64,000 bases of DNA from Nitrospina sp. (GCA_018673915.1 JABHBK010000053.1:1-64000); one strand, 5' to 3'; counted from the stretch's first letter, positions 26,592 to 37,265 are shown. Numbers and translations: made by a program. Notes: a model not told the origin generated them from the sequence alone.

Positions 26592-26815
26592 CGCCTTGCC
26601 GGTTGCTGAAAAACTCATTGAACCTTCTTCCTTAATCCCTGAGACTCCTTTTCTCTTTAAAAAACAATATCAAAATACTGTATTTTTTGTTTTTTTCATC
26701 TGTAGAGGTATTGATTTTTGTTTTTTATTCGCCTATATTTGGAGTGGTAAGAGAGGGGGAAACCGTTATGTTTTACGGCCTTGAAAGAAAGTTTTTCAGG
26801 GGCTCTAGAATTTCG

Positions 26816-26881
26816 TTGACAACCCCCTGGCAACCCCATATGTTGTATGTGATTTTGTTGGTGGTACAAAATATAGACATT
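26816..26881 (+). promoter_or_regulatory. nrdJ promoter with two candidate NrdR boxes
   Basis: TTGACA at 26816-26821 and TATGTT at 26839-26844, spaced 17 bases, form a plausible sigma-70 promoter. ACCCCATATGTTGTAT (26833-26848) covers the -10, and ACAAAATATAGACATT (26866-26881) lies downstream; their ATAT cores are 33 bases apart, about three helical turns, as in NrdR box pairs. By my count they agree with the recalled 16-base NrdR consensus at about 12 and 11 positions. The other ~300 bases of this 411-base gap show no gene and no cobalamin riboswitch core. Confidence 0.4.
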
Positions 26882-27002
26882 TTCTAGTTAGAGCCACTCG
26901 GAAATTTTAGAGGGAAAAGGCCAGTTTGATGCGGGGTTTGTCCTTGAAACTTTTGGCTTTTATCTGATTGAAACTATTTTTTTAGCGAGGCAAAGCGTTA
27001 CT

Positions 27003-30000
27003 ATGCGAATCGACCGGGTATTTACAAAAGATCATCAGGACCCATATGAGGGGATTCGCTTTGTCGAGCGGGATTCTAAGATCACCAATGCTAACGGTTC
27101 TTTGGTTGCTGAAATCAAGAACGTTTTAGTGCCTGACACTTGGTCGCAGGTGGCGGTTGATATTATGGCGCAGAAATACTTCCGTAAGGCGGGAGTTCCA
27201 GCCCGGTTGAAAAAGAAATTTGAGCCTGGATTACCTGAATGGCTTTGTCCTTCGGTTCCTGATGAGGAAGGCTTGAACCAGCTTCCTGAATCGGCACAGT
27301 TCTCCCGCGAAACCACGTCTCAGGAAGTTTTTCATCGTTTGGTCGGGTGTTGGACATATTGGGGCTGGAAAAACAATTGTTTCAGCAGTGAAAAAGACGC
27401 GCGTAATTATTATGACGAGATGCGTTATATGCTGGCCCGACAATTAGCCGCGCCAAATTCTCCGCAGTGGTTCAACACCGGTTTGAATTGGGCCTATGGT
27501 CTGGAAGGGCCTGCCCAAGGGCATTATTATTATGACCCGGAAGCCGAAGGACTACAAAAATCCAAAAATTCTTATGAAAGGCCGCAACCGCATGCCTGTT
27601 TCATTCTTTCAGTTGAAGATGATCTGGTAGGTGAGGGCGGGATAATGGATCTTTGGCGACAGGAAGCTAGATTGTTCAAGTTTGGGTCTGGAACTGGTAG
27701 TAACTTCTCTAATCTTCGTGGCAATGGCGAGTCTCTTTCTGGTGGAGGAAAATCTTCCGGACTAATGAGTTTTCTAAAGATTGGAGACCGTGCGGCTGGA
27801 GCGATCAAATCGGGTGGAACCACCCGGCGTGCCGCAAAGATGGTTACCCTCGACATGGACCATCCCGATATTGAAGAATTCGTTGAATGGAAGGTTAAAG
27901 AAGAGCGCAAGGTTGCCGCGTTGGCGGCGGGAAGTAAGATGACCCGCAAGTGCCTGAAAGAAATCATTCAGGCATGTTGGTCCAAGGAAGAGGGGGAAGA
28001 AACCCGGTTTGACGTCCAGAAAAATAAAGCCTTGAAAAAATCCATTCGCAAAGCATTGGATTGCTTTATTCCTGAAAATTATATTTATCGTGTCATCCAA
28101 CTAGCTCGACAAGGGGTGAAGGATATTGAGTTTGAAGAATATGACACCAGTTGGACTTCGGAAGGCTACCTGACTGTTTCAGGTCAGAACTCCAACAACT
28201 CGGTTCGGCTCACCAATGAGTTCCTGCGTGCTGTGGAATGCGATGGCGACTGGAACCTGATCCGCCGGACGGATGGAGATGTCGCCAAGACTTTGCAGGC
28301 CAAAGATTTGTGGGAAAAGGTCAACTATTCTGCATGGTCCAGTGCTGATCCCGGACTGCAATTTCATACGACGATTAACGAGTGGCATACCTGCCCGGAA
28401 GATGGCCCAATCCGAGCTTCCAATCCCTGCTCTGAATACATGTTTCTGGATGATACCGCTTGCAACTTGGCGTCCATAAACCTGATGCGTTTTTACAATG
28501 AAGAAAAGGGTGTTTTTGAAATTGAAAACTACCGGCATGCCTGCCGCTTGTGGACCCTTACTTTGGAAATTTCGGTGATGATGGCGCAATTTCCCAACAA
28601 GGCCATCGCCAAAAAGAGTTTTGAATTTCGTACCCTGGGTCTTGGTTATGCCAATCTGGGAGCTATGCTCATGGTAATGGGGATCCCTTATGATTCAGAA
28701 AATGGTCGCGCCATTGCAGGTGCAATTTCTGCCATGACCACTGGAGCCGCTTATGCCATGTCTGCCGAAATGGCTGGAGAACTTGGAACTTTTACGAATT
28801 ATGAGAAAAACCGCAGTTCTATGTTACGAGTTTTGAAAAATCACTGGCGTGCGGCGCATAACGTGGAAGTTCATGAATATGACGGTCTCACCATTTTTCC
28901 ACAAGGCATCCCTGCAGAACATTGTCCTTCTTATCTCCTCGATGCAGCACAGAAGGAATGGGCAGATGCGTTGGCTCTGGGAGAGCGGAATGGATTTCGT
29001 AATGCTCAGACCACCTGCATAGCGCCAACGGGCACGATTGGGTTACTGATGGATTGCGATACTACAGGTATCGAACCCGACTACGCGCTTATTAAATATA
29101 AGAAATTAGCAGGGGGTGGTTATTTCAAAATTATTAACCAGTCTGTTCCGGGCGCACTCCGTAAGTTGGGCTATAAGCCGGATGAGATCAAAGATATTGT
29201 TGACTATTGTGTAGGCAAGGGAAGTCTGGAATCCGCTCCTTACATCAACCGAAATTCTTTACGTGCAAAAGGCTTTACTGATGAAGTGCTCGATAATGTC
29301 CAGCTTGAATTGCCAACGGTTTTCGATATTAGTTTTGCGTTCAATCAATTCGTGCTGGGGGAAAGGTTTTGTAAGGATGTCCTAAAATTGACCGATGAGC
29401 AGCTGACGGCTATTGACTTCAACCTGCTGAGCCATCTGGGCTTTACTGAAGAGGAAATTCAATTAGCCAATGACAGCATTTGCGGCAGAATGACCATTGA
29501 AAATGCACCTCACCTTAAAGAGCGTCATTATCCTGTTTTTGATTGTGCCAACCAGTGCGGAAAGTACGGAAAACGGTTCATCCGCCCAGAGGCGCATATC
29601 CGTATGATGGCCGCGGCCCAACCTTTTCTTTCAGGTGCGATTTCCAAAACCATCAATATGCCCAACGATGCCAGCATTGCTGATGTTGAACGAGCCCATG
29701 TGTTGAGCTGGAAATTGATGTTGAAGGGGACTGCCATTTATCGTGATGGTTCTAAACTGAGCCAGCCATTAAATAGTGTGGCGGTTGACAGTTTTAATGA
29801 ATTGAAAACGGAAGAAGAAACCCCGGTCATGCAGACGGCGAAAAAGATCGTTGAAGTGGTTCGTGAGCATAAGCGCAAAGCCTTACCGCACAGGAGAAAA
29901 GGGTATACCCAAAAAGCTTCGATCGGTGGGCACAAAGTCTATCTTAGAACGGGTGAATATGAAGATGGGACTCTGGGCGAAATTTTCATCGACATGCACA

Positions 30001-30587
30001 AGGAAGGCGCGGCTTACCGTAGTTTAATGAACTGCTTCGCCATTGCTATTTCCCTTGGGCTGCAACATGGAGTTCCGTTGGAAGAGTTTGCCGATGCATT
30101 TGTGTTCACCCGGTTTGAACCGAACGGCATCGTCACGGGTAACAAGGCGATCACCATGTCTACTTCAACCATCGACTATATTTTTCGGGAACTGGCTATC
30201 TCTTATCTTGACAGGACCGATCTGGCCCAAGTGACCCCGGATGATTTGCGGGCCGACTCTATAGGCAAAAAAAATCAACAGTCCAGCGATGATGATGTAG
30301 GGTCGGATTCCAGTAATCCGTCCTCGTTTGTGCCAGGTACTGCCACGAAAACCGAACCCAAGGTAGTGGAAATTGTTAGGGCACCTTCCAACGGTAATGG
30401 TAACGGTGCACCTAATGGTCAAAAAAATTCTACCGAGACCCAGGGAGTCGCGACTTCTACAGTAGTGATCGCTAAGCTGAAAGGTTATGAAGGCGATGCC
30501 TGCCAGGAATGCGGAAGTTTGACATTGGTTAGAAATGGAACTTGTTTGAAGTGCATGACCTGTGGGGCAACGTCGGGTTGCTCCTGA
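27003..30587 (+). CDS. nrdJ: Class II (adenosylcobalamin-dependent) ribonucleoside reductase
   Basis: Makes deoxyribonucleotides from ribonucleotides using an adenosylcobalamin radical, so it works with or without oxygen. At 1194 residues it is the long single-chain form. Motifs: PHACFILSV with the first active-site Cys, [13 protein letters not shown], the radical-site [14 protein letters not shown], and [26 protein letters not shown]-type domain follows (about 960-1080), then a Gly/Asn-rich linker and a C-terminal cysteine-rich tail ([13 protein letters not shown]) that probably holds the shuttle thiols or a zinc ribbon. A hairpin terminator follows. No other RNR gene is in the window. Confidence 0.95.
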   Translation: MRIDRVFTKDHQDPYEGIRFVERDSKITNANGSLVAEIKNVLVPDTWSQVAVDIMAQKYFRKAGVPARLKKKFEPGLPEWLCPSVPDEEGLNQLPESAQFSRETTSQEVFHRLVGCWTYWGWKNNCFSSEKDARNYYDEMRYMLARQLAAPNSPQWFNTGLNWAYGLEGPAQGHYYYDPEAEGLQKSKNSYERPQPHACFILSVEDDLVGEGGIMDLWRQEARLFKFGSGTGSNFSNLRGNGESLSGGGKSSGLMSFLKIGDRAAGAIKSGGTTRRAAKMVTLDMDHPDIEEFVEWKVKEERKVAALAAGSKMTRKCLKEIIQACWSKEEGEETRFDVQKNKALKKSIRKALDCFIPENYIYRVIQLARQGVKDIEFEEYDTSWTSEGYLTVSGQNSNNSVRLTNEFLRAVECDGDWNLIRRTDGDVAKTLQAKDLWEKVNYSAWSSADPGLQFHTTINEWHTCPEDGPIRASNPCSEYMFLDDTACNLASINLMRFYNEEKGVFEIENYRHACRLWTLTLEISVMMAQFPNKAIAKKSFEFRTLGLGYANLGAMLMVMGIPYDSENGRAIAGAISAMTTGAAYAMSAEMAGELGTFTNYEKNRSSMLRVLKNHWRAAHNVEVHEYDGLTIFPQGIPAEHCPSYLLDAAQKEWADALALGERNGFRNAQTTCIAPTGTIGLLMDCDTTGIEPDYALIKYKKLAGGGYFKIINQSVPGALRKLGYKPDEIKDIVDYCVGKGSLESAPYINRNSLRAKGFTDEVLDNVQLELPTVFDISFAFNQFVLGERFCKDVLKLTDEQLTAIDFNLLSHLGFTEEEIQLANDSICGRMTIENAPHLKERHYPVFDCANQCGKYGKRFIRPEAHIRMMAAAQPFLSGAISKTINMPNDASIADVERAHVLSWKLMLKGTAIYRDGSKLSQPLNSVAVDSFNELKTEEETPVMQTAKKIVEVVREHKRKALPHRRKGYTQKASIGGHKVYLRTGEYEDGTLGEIFIDMHKEGAAYRSLMNCFAIAISLGLQHGVPLEEFADAFVFTRFEPNGIVTGNKAITMSTSTIDYIFRELAISYLDRTDLAQVTPDDLRADSIGKKNQQSSDDDVGSDSSNPSSFVPGTATKTEPKVVEIVRAPSNGNGNGAPNGQKNSTETQGVATSTVVIAKLKGYEGDACQECGSLTLVRNGTCLKCMTCGATSGCS

Positions 30588-30619
30588 TTCAGCAGCACCT
30601 CCCACCTGAATAAATTATT

Positions 30620-30661
30620 TGCAGGGGTTCAGCCAGCGATTTCTTCGCTGGCTTCTCTGCA
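30620..30661. terminator. Hairpin terminator between convergent nrdJ and FGE-like gene 3
   Basis: A perfect 8-bp stem AGCCAGCG/CGCTGGCT (30631-30638 and 30646-30653) with loop ATTTCTT is nested in an outer TGCAG/CTGCA pair and followed by TTTGT. It lies 33 bases after nrdJ and before the end of the convergent gene, so it could serve both directions. Confidence 0.7.
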
Positions 30662-30674
30662 TTTGTAGACTCTT

Positions 30675-31538
30675 TTATTTATTCAGAGATTTTGCGCAAC
30701 GAAACCCAAATGTAGGGTTTTCCATTTTAAGATCGACATGGTTACGAAATGATATGCGCGCTTGTTCCTTATCACTGGTCCACCCCCCTCCCTTGACAAT
30801 TCGGGTTTTAGGTTGAAGTCTTTCGGATTTTTTTGTGTCTACCCATTCCCAAACGTTCCCAGCCATATCCATCACTCCGCTAGCACTGGCACCAGATTTA
30901 AAATATCCTACGGGCGCAGAAAACAGGTGGCCATCTTTTTCCCCAAATAAATTGGCACGAGAAGGTTGGAATACATCTCCCCAAGGATAAGGAAAGTTAG
31001 TAACACCTCGTGCGGCGGCTTCCCATTCTTCTTCCTGAGGCAGGCGTTTGCCCGCCCATCGGCAATACTTACTGGCTTGAATCCAATTGATGCCCATTGC
31101 CGGGCAGTCAGGGCAATCTTTTCCGCCTGTGAAAGGTTTTTCATTATACCTGGGCTGATATTTGCGAAATTGAGCGACAGTGATTTCTGTTCGGTCAATA
31201 TAAAATGCTGCCAAATTGATAAATTCTGACGAGGAGGTTTTTTCGTTCTGGGCTAGGGTTTTCCCACCTGAAAAATATTTACCGGCATTGATCAGGATCA
31301 TTAAAGTCTGGTCATGTTTATTTAAAATGGTCGGAAGCAGTGATGACCTTATTGAACCGCGCATAACTGGATTCTGGTCCAGAAGGGTGGTTTTTGGTTT
31401 TGAGGGTTTTGAGCTGCGCTTTTGTGCTTGTTGGTCAACCGGGTAGGCGTTTCGGTGTCGCTTGCGATGTTTTTGGCTGGCAGGGGCACAGGCACTGACC
31501 CAGGCGAATAGGAGAATAAAAAATATTAATGGCCTCAA
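30675..31538 (-). CDS. FGE/SUMF1-like lipoprotein (copy 3)
   Basis: A 287-residue protein with a lipoprotein signal: hydrophobic start and lipobox VSAC, Cys17. A basic, low-complexity linker (residues 20-60) leads to a SUMF1-like domain: MILINAGKYFSGG, FYIDRTEITVAQFRKYQ, GKRLPQEEEWEAAARG, YPWGD, MDMAGNVWEWVD, VKGGGW and FGFRCAK. The Cys pair of active FGE after the GGxW motif is missing here as well. A CPDC pair in the middle may be redox-active or structural. It overlaps the upstream TPR lipoprotein gene by four bases, so the two are translationally coupled and probably work together at the outer membrane. Confidence 0.85.
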   Translation of the reverse strand: MRPLIFFILLFAWVSACAPASQKHRKRHRNAYPVDQQAQKRSSKPSKPKTTLLDQNPVMRGSIRSSLLPTILNKHDQTLMILINAGKYFSGGKTLAQNEKTSSSEFINLAAFYIDRTEITVAQFRKYQPRYNEKPFTGGKDCPDCPAMGINWIQASKYCRWAGKRLPQEEEWEAAARGVTNFPYPWGDVFQPSRANLFGEKDGHLFSAPVGYFKSGASASGVMDMAGNVWEWVDTKKSERLQPKTRIVKGGGWTSDKEQARISFRNHVDLKMENPTFGFRCAKSLNK

Positions 31539-31945
31539 GGCTTTTCCTTGTTCAAGATGGAATCCATTTTCTTTTTGAGTCGGCGGTACTTTTCAAAACT
31601 TTTTTCCGCGTCCTCTTTTTTACCCATGAGTTCATAGGTATAACCCAGACTGTACCAGGTGTTAAAGTGGGTAGGGTCTAACTGGATAGCTGACTTGAAA
31701 GCTTTCTCTGCCTCATTGTATTTTTTTTCAAGGTTATAGATTCCTCCCAACCCATAATGCCCATCAATGTTTTTAGGATCTTTTTCAATGGCTTTTAAAA
31801 AGGATGTTTTTGCACTGTTATACTGTCCATCTTTGGAATGTTCGATTCCTTCCTGAACATATTCAGCGCTACTCATATCTGCACATTGGGTTAAAATCAT
31901 ACCTGCAAGGATAAGAGTAAATAATTTAAGTAACAGTTGGTTCAT
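31535..31945 (-). CDS. Small TPR lipoprotein
   Basis: About 136 residues from the chosen ATG. A hydrophobic start leads to MILTQC, a lipobox-like site at Cys21 (Gln at -1 is unusual). Two to three tetratricopeptide repeats follow (for example IDGHYGLGGIYNLEKKYNEA and NTWYSLGYTYELMGKKEDA), then a lysine-rich tail. TPRs are protein-binding scaffolds. A longer frame from 32008 would add 21 residues, but the shorter form gives a normal lipoprotein signal; neither start has a good ribosome site. It overlaps FGE-like gene 3 by ATGA. Confidence 0.75.
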   Translation of the reverse strand: MNQLLLKLFTLILAGMILTQCADMSSAEYVQEGIEHSKDGQYNSAKTSFLKAIEKDPKNIDGHYGLGGIYNLEKKYNEAEKAFKSAIQLDPTHFNTWYSLGYTYELMGKKEDAEKSFEKYRRLKKKMDSILNKEKP

Positions 31946-32052
31946 AGCAGGGGTCAAGTTGATCAAAATCAGAAATGGTGGAAAAATGCAAAGCGTTATA
32001 AATCTCATTCATATAATACCAATGTTTCTCCTCTCTGATAGAAAAAAGCTTC

Positions 32053-33243
32053 ATGTCTCTATTTGACTGGAGCGTTACCTTCTTGTTAGCGGGCCTCATG
32101 GTGGCGGGTGGGGGCGTCGTTTTTTACTGGAAGGAGTGCCAGGGGCTAATTCGCCTTTGGTTGTCGCTGGACGCCAAACCCTTCGAGCGCAGAAGACGAG
32201 AGAATATTTCTCCCCAGGAGAGTCAGGCAATAAATTTGGTGCTGGAAACATGCTCCCATCACCGTCGAAAGATATTATCGGGTAAAGAGGACTTGCGGTT
32301 TTTCCCAGATACTTTACGCCTGATCTCCCAGATTGCCACCCTATATTATCCCAATGAGAAGAGGCCGATAGAAAAAGCCCGGATTGGAAATGTATTAGAC
32401 GCTTTTCTGGAAATGAACCGAAGACTTTTGGCCATTCTGGAACTTCCCGGCTTAGAAAGGCTGACTCAATTTCGTTTGCGTAATATGGTCCTCGACCCTG
32501 TAGTGAAAAAAAAGAATAAGGGTATGCCAATTGTTCCAGAAACTTTGATGCGCCAAATCCGGTTAGTGGTCCTGCGGGGGCTATGGATTCGTTGGACCTT
32601 GTTGGTTGGAGAAGCCGCGATAAAAGTTTATGAAGAGCACCGGGACGATGTTATCCCCGAGCCAGAAAGTTTGCTGGACGAAATGGATCAATTGCAAGAC
32701 GATGCAGATTTCTCTCTGCCGGATGAGGTTCGTGAAATTGTGGATGTCTCGAGAAAAAAAATATTATTTTCGCTTAAGCCCCTGCCGTGGTTGGAAGCGA
32801 AGTCATTGTATATCTCGTTGGCAGAAAACATTGCCCGAGTCGGACATCCAGAATCCTCTGCACCTTTATATGAAGTCCGCATTTATGATCTATTAAGAAG
32901 CGCTGCGGGCTATTTGGAGTGGGCCGGGCAACTAAGCCAAAAACCTGTGCTGAATAAAATGCTGGGACTCAGGTTAAGCCATTTAACCGGAGCGCGAGAA
33001 GTGACAATTCCTTTTACCGACAATAAACTTTTTGATTGGGCAAAAAAGTATCAAGTCGGACGGGCGGCGAAATGGTCGAAAACAATTTTAAAGACTTTGC
33101 AGAAAAAGCAACCCGGAATTTTATTTCGTGATGTAGTAATGGGGGTCGTCATGGAAGGCGGTAAACGCTGGTTGATCCTGATTCTCCATGACAAAATAGC
33201 CAATGAGACAAGCAAGCTGTACAAGGTTTCACCAGATTGCTAG
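32053..33243 (+). CDS. Hypothetical membrane-anchored protein, 396 residues
   Basis: I do not recognise a family. One N-terminal membrane segment (residues 6-27) is followed by a large, basic, mostly helical cytoplasmic-type region. It contains ARIGNVLDAFLEMNRRLLAI, a possible helical repeat region, and a C-terminal stretch with RAAKWSKTILKTLQ and FRDVVMGVVMEGGKRWLILI. The last segment is somewhat hydrophobic and could be a second membrane contact. It is divergent from the TPR lipoprotein gene with only a short gap, so the two may share a regulatory region. Confidence 0.6.
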   Translation: MSLFDWSVTFLLAGLMVAGGGVVFYWKECQGLIRLWLSLDAKPFERRRRENISPQESQAINLVLETCSHHRRKILSGKEDLRFFPDTLRLISQIATLYYPNEKRPIEKARIGNVLDAFLEMNRRLLAILELPGLERLTQFRLRNMVLDPVVKKKNKGMPIVPETLMRQIRLVVLRGLWIRWTLLVGEAAIKVYEEHRDDVIPEPESLLDEMDQLQDDADFSLPDEVREIVDVSRKKILFSLKPLPWLEAKSLYISLAENIARVGHPESSAPLYEVRIYDLLRSAAGYLEWAGQLSQKPVLNKMLGLRLSHLTGAREVTIPFTDNKLFDWAKKYQVGRAAKWSKTILKTLQKKQPGILFRDVVMGVVMEGGKRWLILILHDKIANETSKLYKVSPDC

Positions 33244-33291
33244 GTGATACCCCTCATTTATTTACAATTCACGGGTCACTCAATTTTTGAA

Positions 33292-35925
33292 TTATTGGAG
33301 TTTAGGTGGATTTGCGGCAAAAAACCTATCTATTCTTTCTAGAAATTTAGGTACATCAATGGGCTTGGTGATGTAATCTTTGAATCCCATATCTAATGTT
33401 TTTTTTATGTCTACTTCCATGGCGTCAGCCGTCAAAGCAAAAACAGGAATATTTTTGACCGCATCAATATTTTGTAATTTTTTTAAAGCCTCTCTACCAT
33501 CCATTCCGGGCAAGTTAATATCCATCAAGATTAAATCAGGAATATGATCTTGCGCTTTTTTAATGCCATCCGGAGCATTGAACGCTGACAATAATTCTAT
33601 ATAAGGTCTGTTATTTAAAATTTGACTCAGTAACTCCACGTTTGCTGGAATATCTTCAATATAAAGAACCTTCTTTTTATCATTCTCTGCCAAAGAAGGC
33701 TGGATTGAGTCTGATCCTTTCTCAATCTGAATGGGCGAAGGTGTTTCATTGGAACTTGGCACATCAATATAAAAAAAGCTGCCTTCTCCTGGAGTACTTT
33801 CAAAACCAATGGACCCATCCATCAATTCGATAATTTGTTTTGATATTGTCAGCCCAATGCCGGTACCTTCGATAAGCTCCATATTTAAATCAAAACGCTC
33901 AAAGGGTATAAAAAGTTTATCTTTTTTGTCACTGGGAATCCCATGGCCTGTATCTTTGATCCCTAACCGGATCTTGCCGTTCTCCTGTTTTTCATAAGAC
34001 ACCACAACCGAACCATTGGGGTTATTGTATTTGATAGCATTTGAAAGCAAGTTCAGAACAACTTGTTTGTATCGAAGCGGATCCCCTTTAATGTAATAGG
34101 TTTCTTCCGGGATTTTTTTATATTCAAGGGATATATTGTTTTCATGGGCCAAGGGTTTGGAAATCGAAATAGCTTCATCCACAAGAAGAGATAAATCTAT
34201 AGTTTCAATAGATAATTCTAAATTCCCCGATTCAATTGTAGAAAGATCGAGCACTTCGTTGATGAGTTCTAACAGGTGGCCTCCAGCCAATAAAACCTGG
34301 CTGAGGTTGTCTTTTTGTCGAACAGTAGGGGGAGATTTGCTATCCATTTGGAGTAATTGAGTAAACCCTAAAATAGCGTTCATGGGCGTGCGTAACTCAT
34401 GGCTCATGCGAGACAAAAACTCGGATTTGGCTAGATTGGCCTTTTCCGCCTCCTGTTTGGAACGGGCAAGCTCAACCGTTCTTTCTTCTACTTTTATCTC
34501 AAGAGTATCTTTTTGTTTTTTTATGACTTCTTGTGCTTCCAGGAAGCCTTGGGAAAGCCTGCTAAATATATTTGAAAGTACGCCGATCTCATCTTTAGAA
34601 TAATTTTCCAGGGTTCTGTTCTTTAGTTTTTTAAAATCCCCATTGGTTATTTGAGTGTCGACATCTTGTATTGTGTTGGTGATTTTTGAGATTGGCCTTA
34701 CAAGAAAATAACTCATGATGAGATATCCTATTCCTGTCAAAAGAAAAATGAGTATTCCTAATTTTAGGATAAGAGAATCTACCAAACTAGTGGCTACGGA
34801 GGTGGCTTCGGATAGTGGTATGACTACAGCAAGCTTCCAGTATGATTGGGGGACATGGAACAAAAATATCAACGCTTTTTCATTGAGTAAAAAGTCATTT
34901 TCGATTTCAAAGGAGTCGAATAATTTGGAAGCCCGGGTCCTTTCCTTTAGGGGATCCGTGAGGACAGCTGAAATGAATTCAGCTTCTTCCCGGTTAATCT
35001 GATAGCTGTCGGCATCAATTGTTGCAGCCCGCTCGTTGTTGAGATTGGAATCATTTTTTGCCTTTTGCAATATGAATTGATTCATTTTCGTTATTGCATC
35101 GCTTATTGGTTTAAACAAAGGCTGCTTCACTGCAAAATCATTCGCGGTCATAAAGTTTTCAGATTTATTTCCATTTGCATCTGTTGAAAAAACTTTAGCC
35201 CCTGTTCCTGCGGCAGGAAACCCAATAAACTTTCCGTTTCGATCAAAAAGAACTGTATATCCTCCGGTTTTTTTCTGCCATTCCTTCATGGAGTCTTTAA
35301 TTCCTTCAAGCTTGAGATCGACGGTGACAGCACCTGTAAAGTTTCCCCCTTCATAAGTTCCAACAGTACAAGTTACCATCGGTTGAAATGAATACGGATC
35401 CATATAGGATTTACTCCAGAAGCACTGTCCCGGCGCGGAATGACGAACTACCACATACCATTCTTCATTATGATATCCTTTGCCGGTGGGATCGTTATAG
35501 TCATCGTAATATTTGAATGAGCCATCTCTTTCCCGGCCCCAGAAAAAACTATTTCTTTCCACGCCCTCTTTAAATTTATAGGCTTCAGGCCAAATCCCGC
35601 CACCGGCCACTTTGAGGTCTCCATCAAAATTAAATAAGCTGGGGAAAATTTCGTGGTAAGCAGTCTCATCTTTTGGAAGCTTTTCTGTAACCGCGGCGAT
35701 ACCTCGTACGAGAGAGGCAATCTCTTTGGAGCGTCCCATCAAGCTTCCAATTACATTATTTCCGGTTTCTTCAATGAGTTTTGACGATTCTTCAAGAACC
35801 TTTTCCTTTCCAGTCGTATTAACGACCCAAAGCGCACCAACGAGCAGGCCCAAGGCCATGACTATCAGGGCAATTGTTCCTTTTAAACTCAGACTATGAA
35901 ACCAAGGTATGTTTCTGTAAGGCAT
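33292..35925 (-). CDS. Membrane hybrid sensor histidine kinase (Cache-HAMP-HisKA-HATPase-REC)
   Basis: An 877-residue sensor. Residues 12-33 are the first membrane helix; a long periplasmic Cache-type domain follows (WPEAYKF, YGYHNEEWY-like text, DPYSFQPMVT), closed by a second helix near 405. A HAMP region and coiled coil lead to the kinase: phospho-acceptor His in SHELRTPMNAILG near residue 512, NLLSNAIKYN, DTGHGIP and GTGIGLTISKQ. A C-terminal receiver (residues ~755-870) has Asp in LILMDINLPGMDG and the conserved KP near its end. Cache domains of this kind sense small molecules such as amino or organic acids; the ligand is unknown. No output regulator is adjacent. Confidence 0.92.
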   Translation of the reverse strand: MPYRNIPWFHSLSLKGTIALIVMALGLLVGALWVVNTTGKEKVLEESSKLIEETGNNVIGSLMGRSKEIASLVRGIAAVTEKLPKDETAYHEIFPSLFNFDGDLKVAGGGIWPEAYKFKEGVERNSFFWGRERDGSFKYYDDYNDPTGKGYHNEEWYVVVRHSAPGQCFWSKSYMDPYSFQPMVTCTVGTYEGGNFTGAVTVDLKLEGIKDSMKEWQKKTGGYTVLFDRNGKFIGFPAAGTGAKVFSTDANGNKSENFMTANDFAVKQPLFKPISDAITKMNQFILQKAKNDSNLNNERAATIDADSYQINREEAEFISAVLTDPLKERTRASKLFDSFEIENDFLLNEKALIFLFHVPQSYWKLAVVIPLSEATSVATSLVDSLILKLGILIFLLTGIGYLIMSYFLVRPISKITNTIQDVDTQITNGDFKKLKNRTLENYSKDEIGVLSNIFSRLSQGFLEAQEVIKKQKDTLEIKVEERTVELARSKQEAEKANLAKSEFLSRMSHELRTPMNAILGFTQLLQMDSKSPPTVRQKDNLSQVLLAGGHLLELINEVLDLSTIESGNLELSIETIDLSLLVDEAISISKPLAHENNISLEYKKIPEETYYIKGDPLRYKQVVLNLLSNAIKYNNPNGSVVVSYEKQENGKIRLGIKDTGHGIPSDKKDKLFIPFERFDLNMELIEGTGIGLTISKQIIELMDGSIGFESTPGEGSFFYIDVPSSNETPSPIQIEKGSDSIQPSLAENDKKKVLYIEDIPANVELLSQILNNRPYIELLSAFNAPDGIKKAQDHIPDLILMDINLPGMDGREALKKLQNIDAVKNIPVFALTADAMEVDIKKTLDMGFKDYITKPIDVPKFLERIDRFFAANPPKLQ

Positions 35926-36068
35926 TACTTAAGATGGGTCAAATTAAAATTATATTCATGAAAACTACCTCCAATAGGAAGGTATTATTATAAGCCTGTT
36001 TCCGGTAGTGGGAAAAAGAAGGAGCAGTTTGAACTGACAGAAAGCATTTAGCAATTGGAAAATTAACA

Positions 36069-36902
36069 TTATCCTTGAAGCAAGTACGAGATTCTCACCC
36101 CACTGGCGTAGACATCCGCCCAATGCGAAGATTTTTTTTGGTCGGGAGTGAGAAGATCATGATAAGTGCAGGGGCGAGTTTGATATTCGCTCCAATCGAT
36201 TTGAGTAAACTGCATGCCTAACGATTGGAACCAGACTTCTAATAGCGTTGAGGTGGGCAGGGTGATGAGGCTGAGGTCTTTGTCTTTGTGGGAGAAAGAA
36301 TGGGGCAGGCGGTAGTCCTTTTTGTCTGGCTGGGTCAGGGCGGTGAGCATCATTGGCAGTTTAAGATTTTCTTCATTTATAGACTGGTAAACCTGCGGCG
36401 CGTCTTTCCCTTGAATAGCGGCATAGGCAGCGGTGAACGTATCGATCAGGATCGCTTCTTTCGCGACTCTCTGCATAAGTTTTAACAATCTATAGGGTTC
36501 GACCATATAATAAAGCGTGCCGAGGCAGAGCACGGTATCAAAACTCCCTTCTTCTAAACTCTCCAAATATCTAAAAGCATCGTCCACCTGTAGGTCGTAA
36601 CGGGACTCAGGAACCTTTGCCTGTTTAAATAGCTCTTTACCTCGCTCGATCGTTTTTTCTTCTGTATCGATTCCCTGAACAAACTCAGCCCCCAGTTCGA
36701 GAGCAGAATACGCAAACGTTCCCATATGCGAGCCGATATCAAGAATTCTTTTGCCGTGAACACAATCTTGGTTACGAGTTAGTAAATTATTGATCCTGGC
36801 ATTGAGGCATTCAAAGCTATATGGAATAGCCCAACGGGTATGCCGGGTTTCGGTTGTCAAAAATTGAGAATCTTCGGAAATCACAATAGGAATTTTTTTC
36901 AT
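36069..36902 (-). CDS. SAM-dependent methyltransferase of unknown substrate
   Basis: A 277-residue class I methyltransferase. Motif I is ILDIGSHMGTFAYSALELG near residue 53, followed by an acidic residue in QGIDTEEKTIERG and motif IV region DTVLCLGTLYYMVEP. The DIGSHMG loop and the TLYYMVEPYRLLK segment resemble CmoB-like and related enzymes that methylate tRNA or small metabolites, but the similarity is too general to name a substrate. It stands alone between the histidine kinase and a 360-base gap. Confidence 0.72.
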   Translation of the reverse strand: MKKIPIVISEDSQFLTTETRHTRWAIPYSFECLNARINNLLTRNQDCVHGKRILDIGSHMGTFAYSALELGAEFVQGIDTEEKTIERGKELFKQAKVPESRYDLQVDDAFRYLESLEEGSFDTVLCLGTLYYMVEPYRLLKLMQRVAKEAILIDTFTAAYAAIQGKDAPQVYQSINEENLKLPMMLTALTQPDKKDYRLPHSFSHKDKDLSLITLPTSTLLEVWFQSLGMQFTQIDWSEYQTRPCTYHDLLTPDQKKSSHWADVYASGVRISYLLQG

Positions 36903-37200
36903 GGACGCAATCAGCCTTTTATAAAAAAAATTAGAGGTACCCGTCTTTTTAATTGAAGCTTCAGACCATGTAAAGCATGAAATTTAAAAGGCTTGAGTGA
37001 TATAAAAATCAGGGAGTATTGAGGAATTATAAGCTATTGATTTTATTGGTCTAATCTGTTTTAATGGCTTATGTTGTTGAAAGTTATGGCTTTAAATTGA
37101 TGGTAAAAGTTCGAAAAGTGGTTGGGCAAGGCCTGAACTTTGTAACCTATTGAAATTATTGATACTAATTACTTGTAACCCAATTGTAATGCTTTCGCCC

Positions 37201-37229
37201 TTGTTTTGTCGCAGACTTCACCCGATAAT
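37201..37229 (+). promoter_or_regulatory. Possible promoter of the J-domain / Sel1 operon
   Basis: TTGTTT at 37201-37206 and GATAAT at 37224-37229 with 17-base spacing, about 37 bases before the ATG at 37266. If real, it rules out the upstream TTG at 37206 as the start. The rest of the 363-base gap back to 36903 is AT-rich and shows no gene. Confidence 0.35.
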
Positions 37230-37265
37230 ATTATATTCCCTGTTAAACAGAAACCGAGGATAGTC

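Noticed and set aside
26592-27002. Cobalamin riboswitch before nrdJ
   Set aside because: A GCCACT and a GGGAA occur in the leader, but in the wrong order, and the conserved core around the B12 box is not found.
37206-37265. TTG start adding 20 residues to the J-domain protein
   Set aside because: No ribosome site, and a possible promoter overlaps it; the ATG at 37266 has GAGGA at a good distance.
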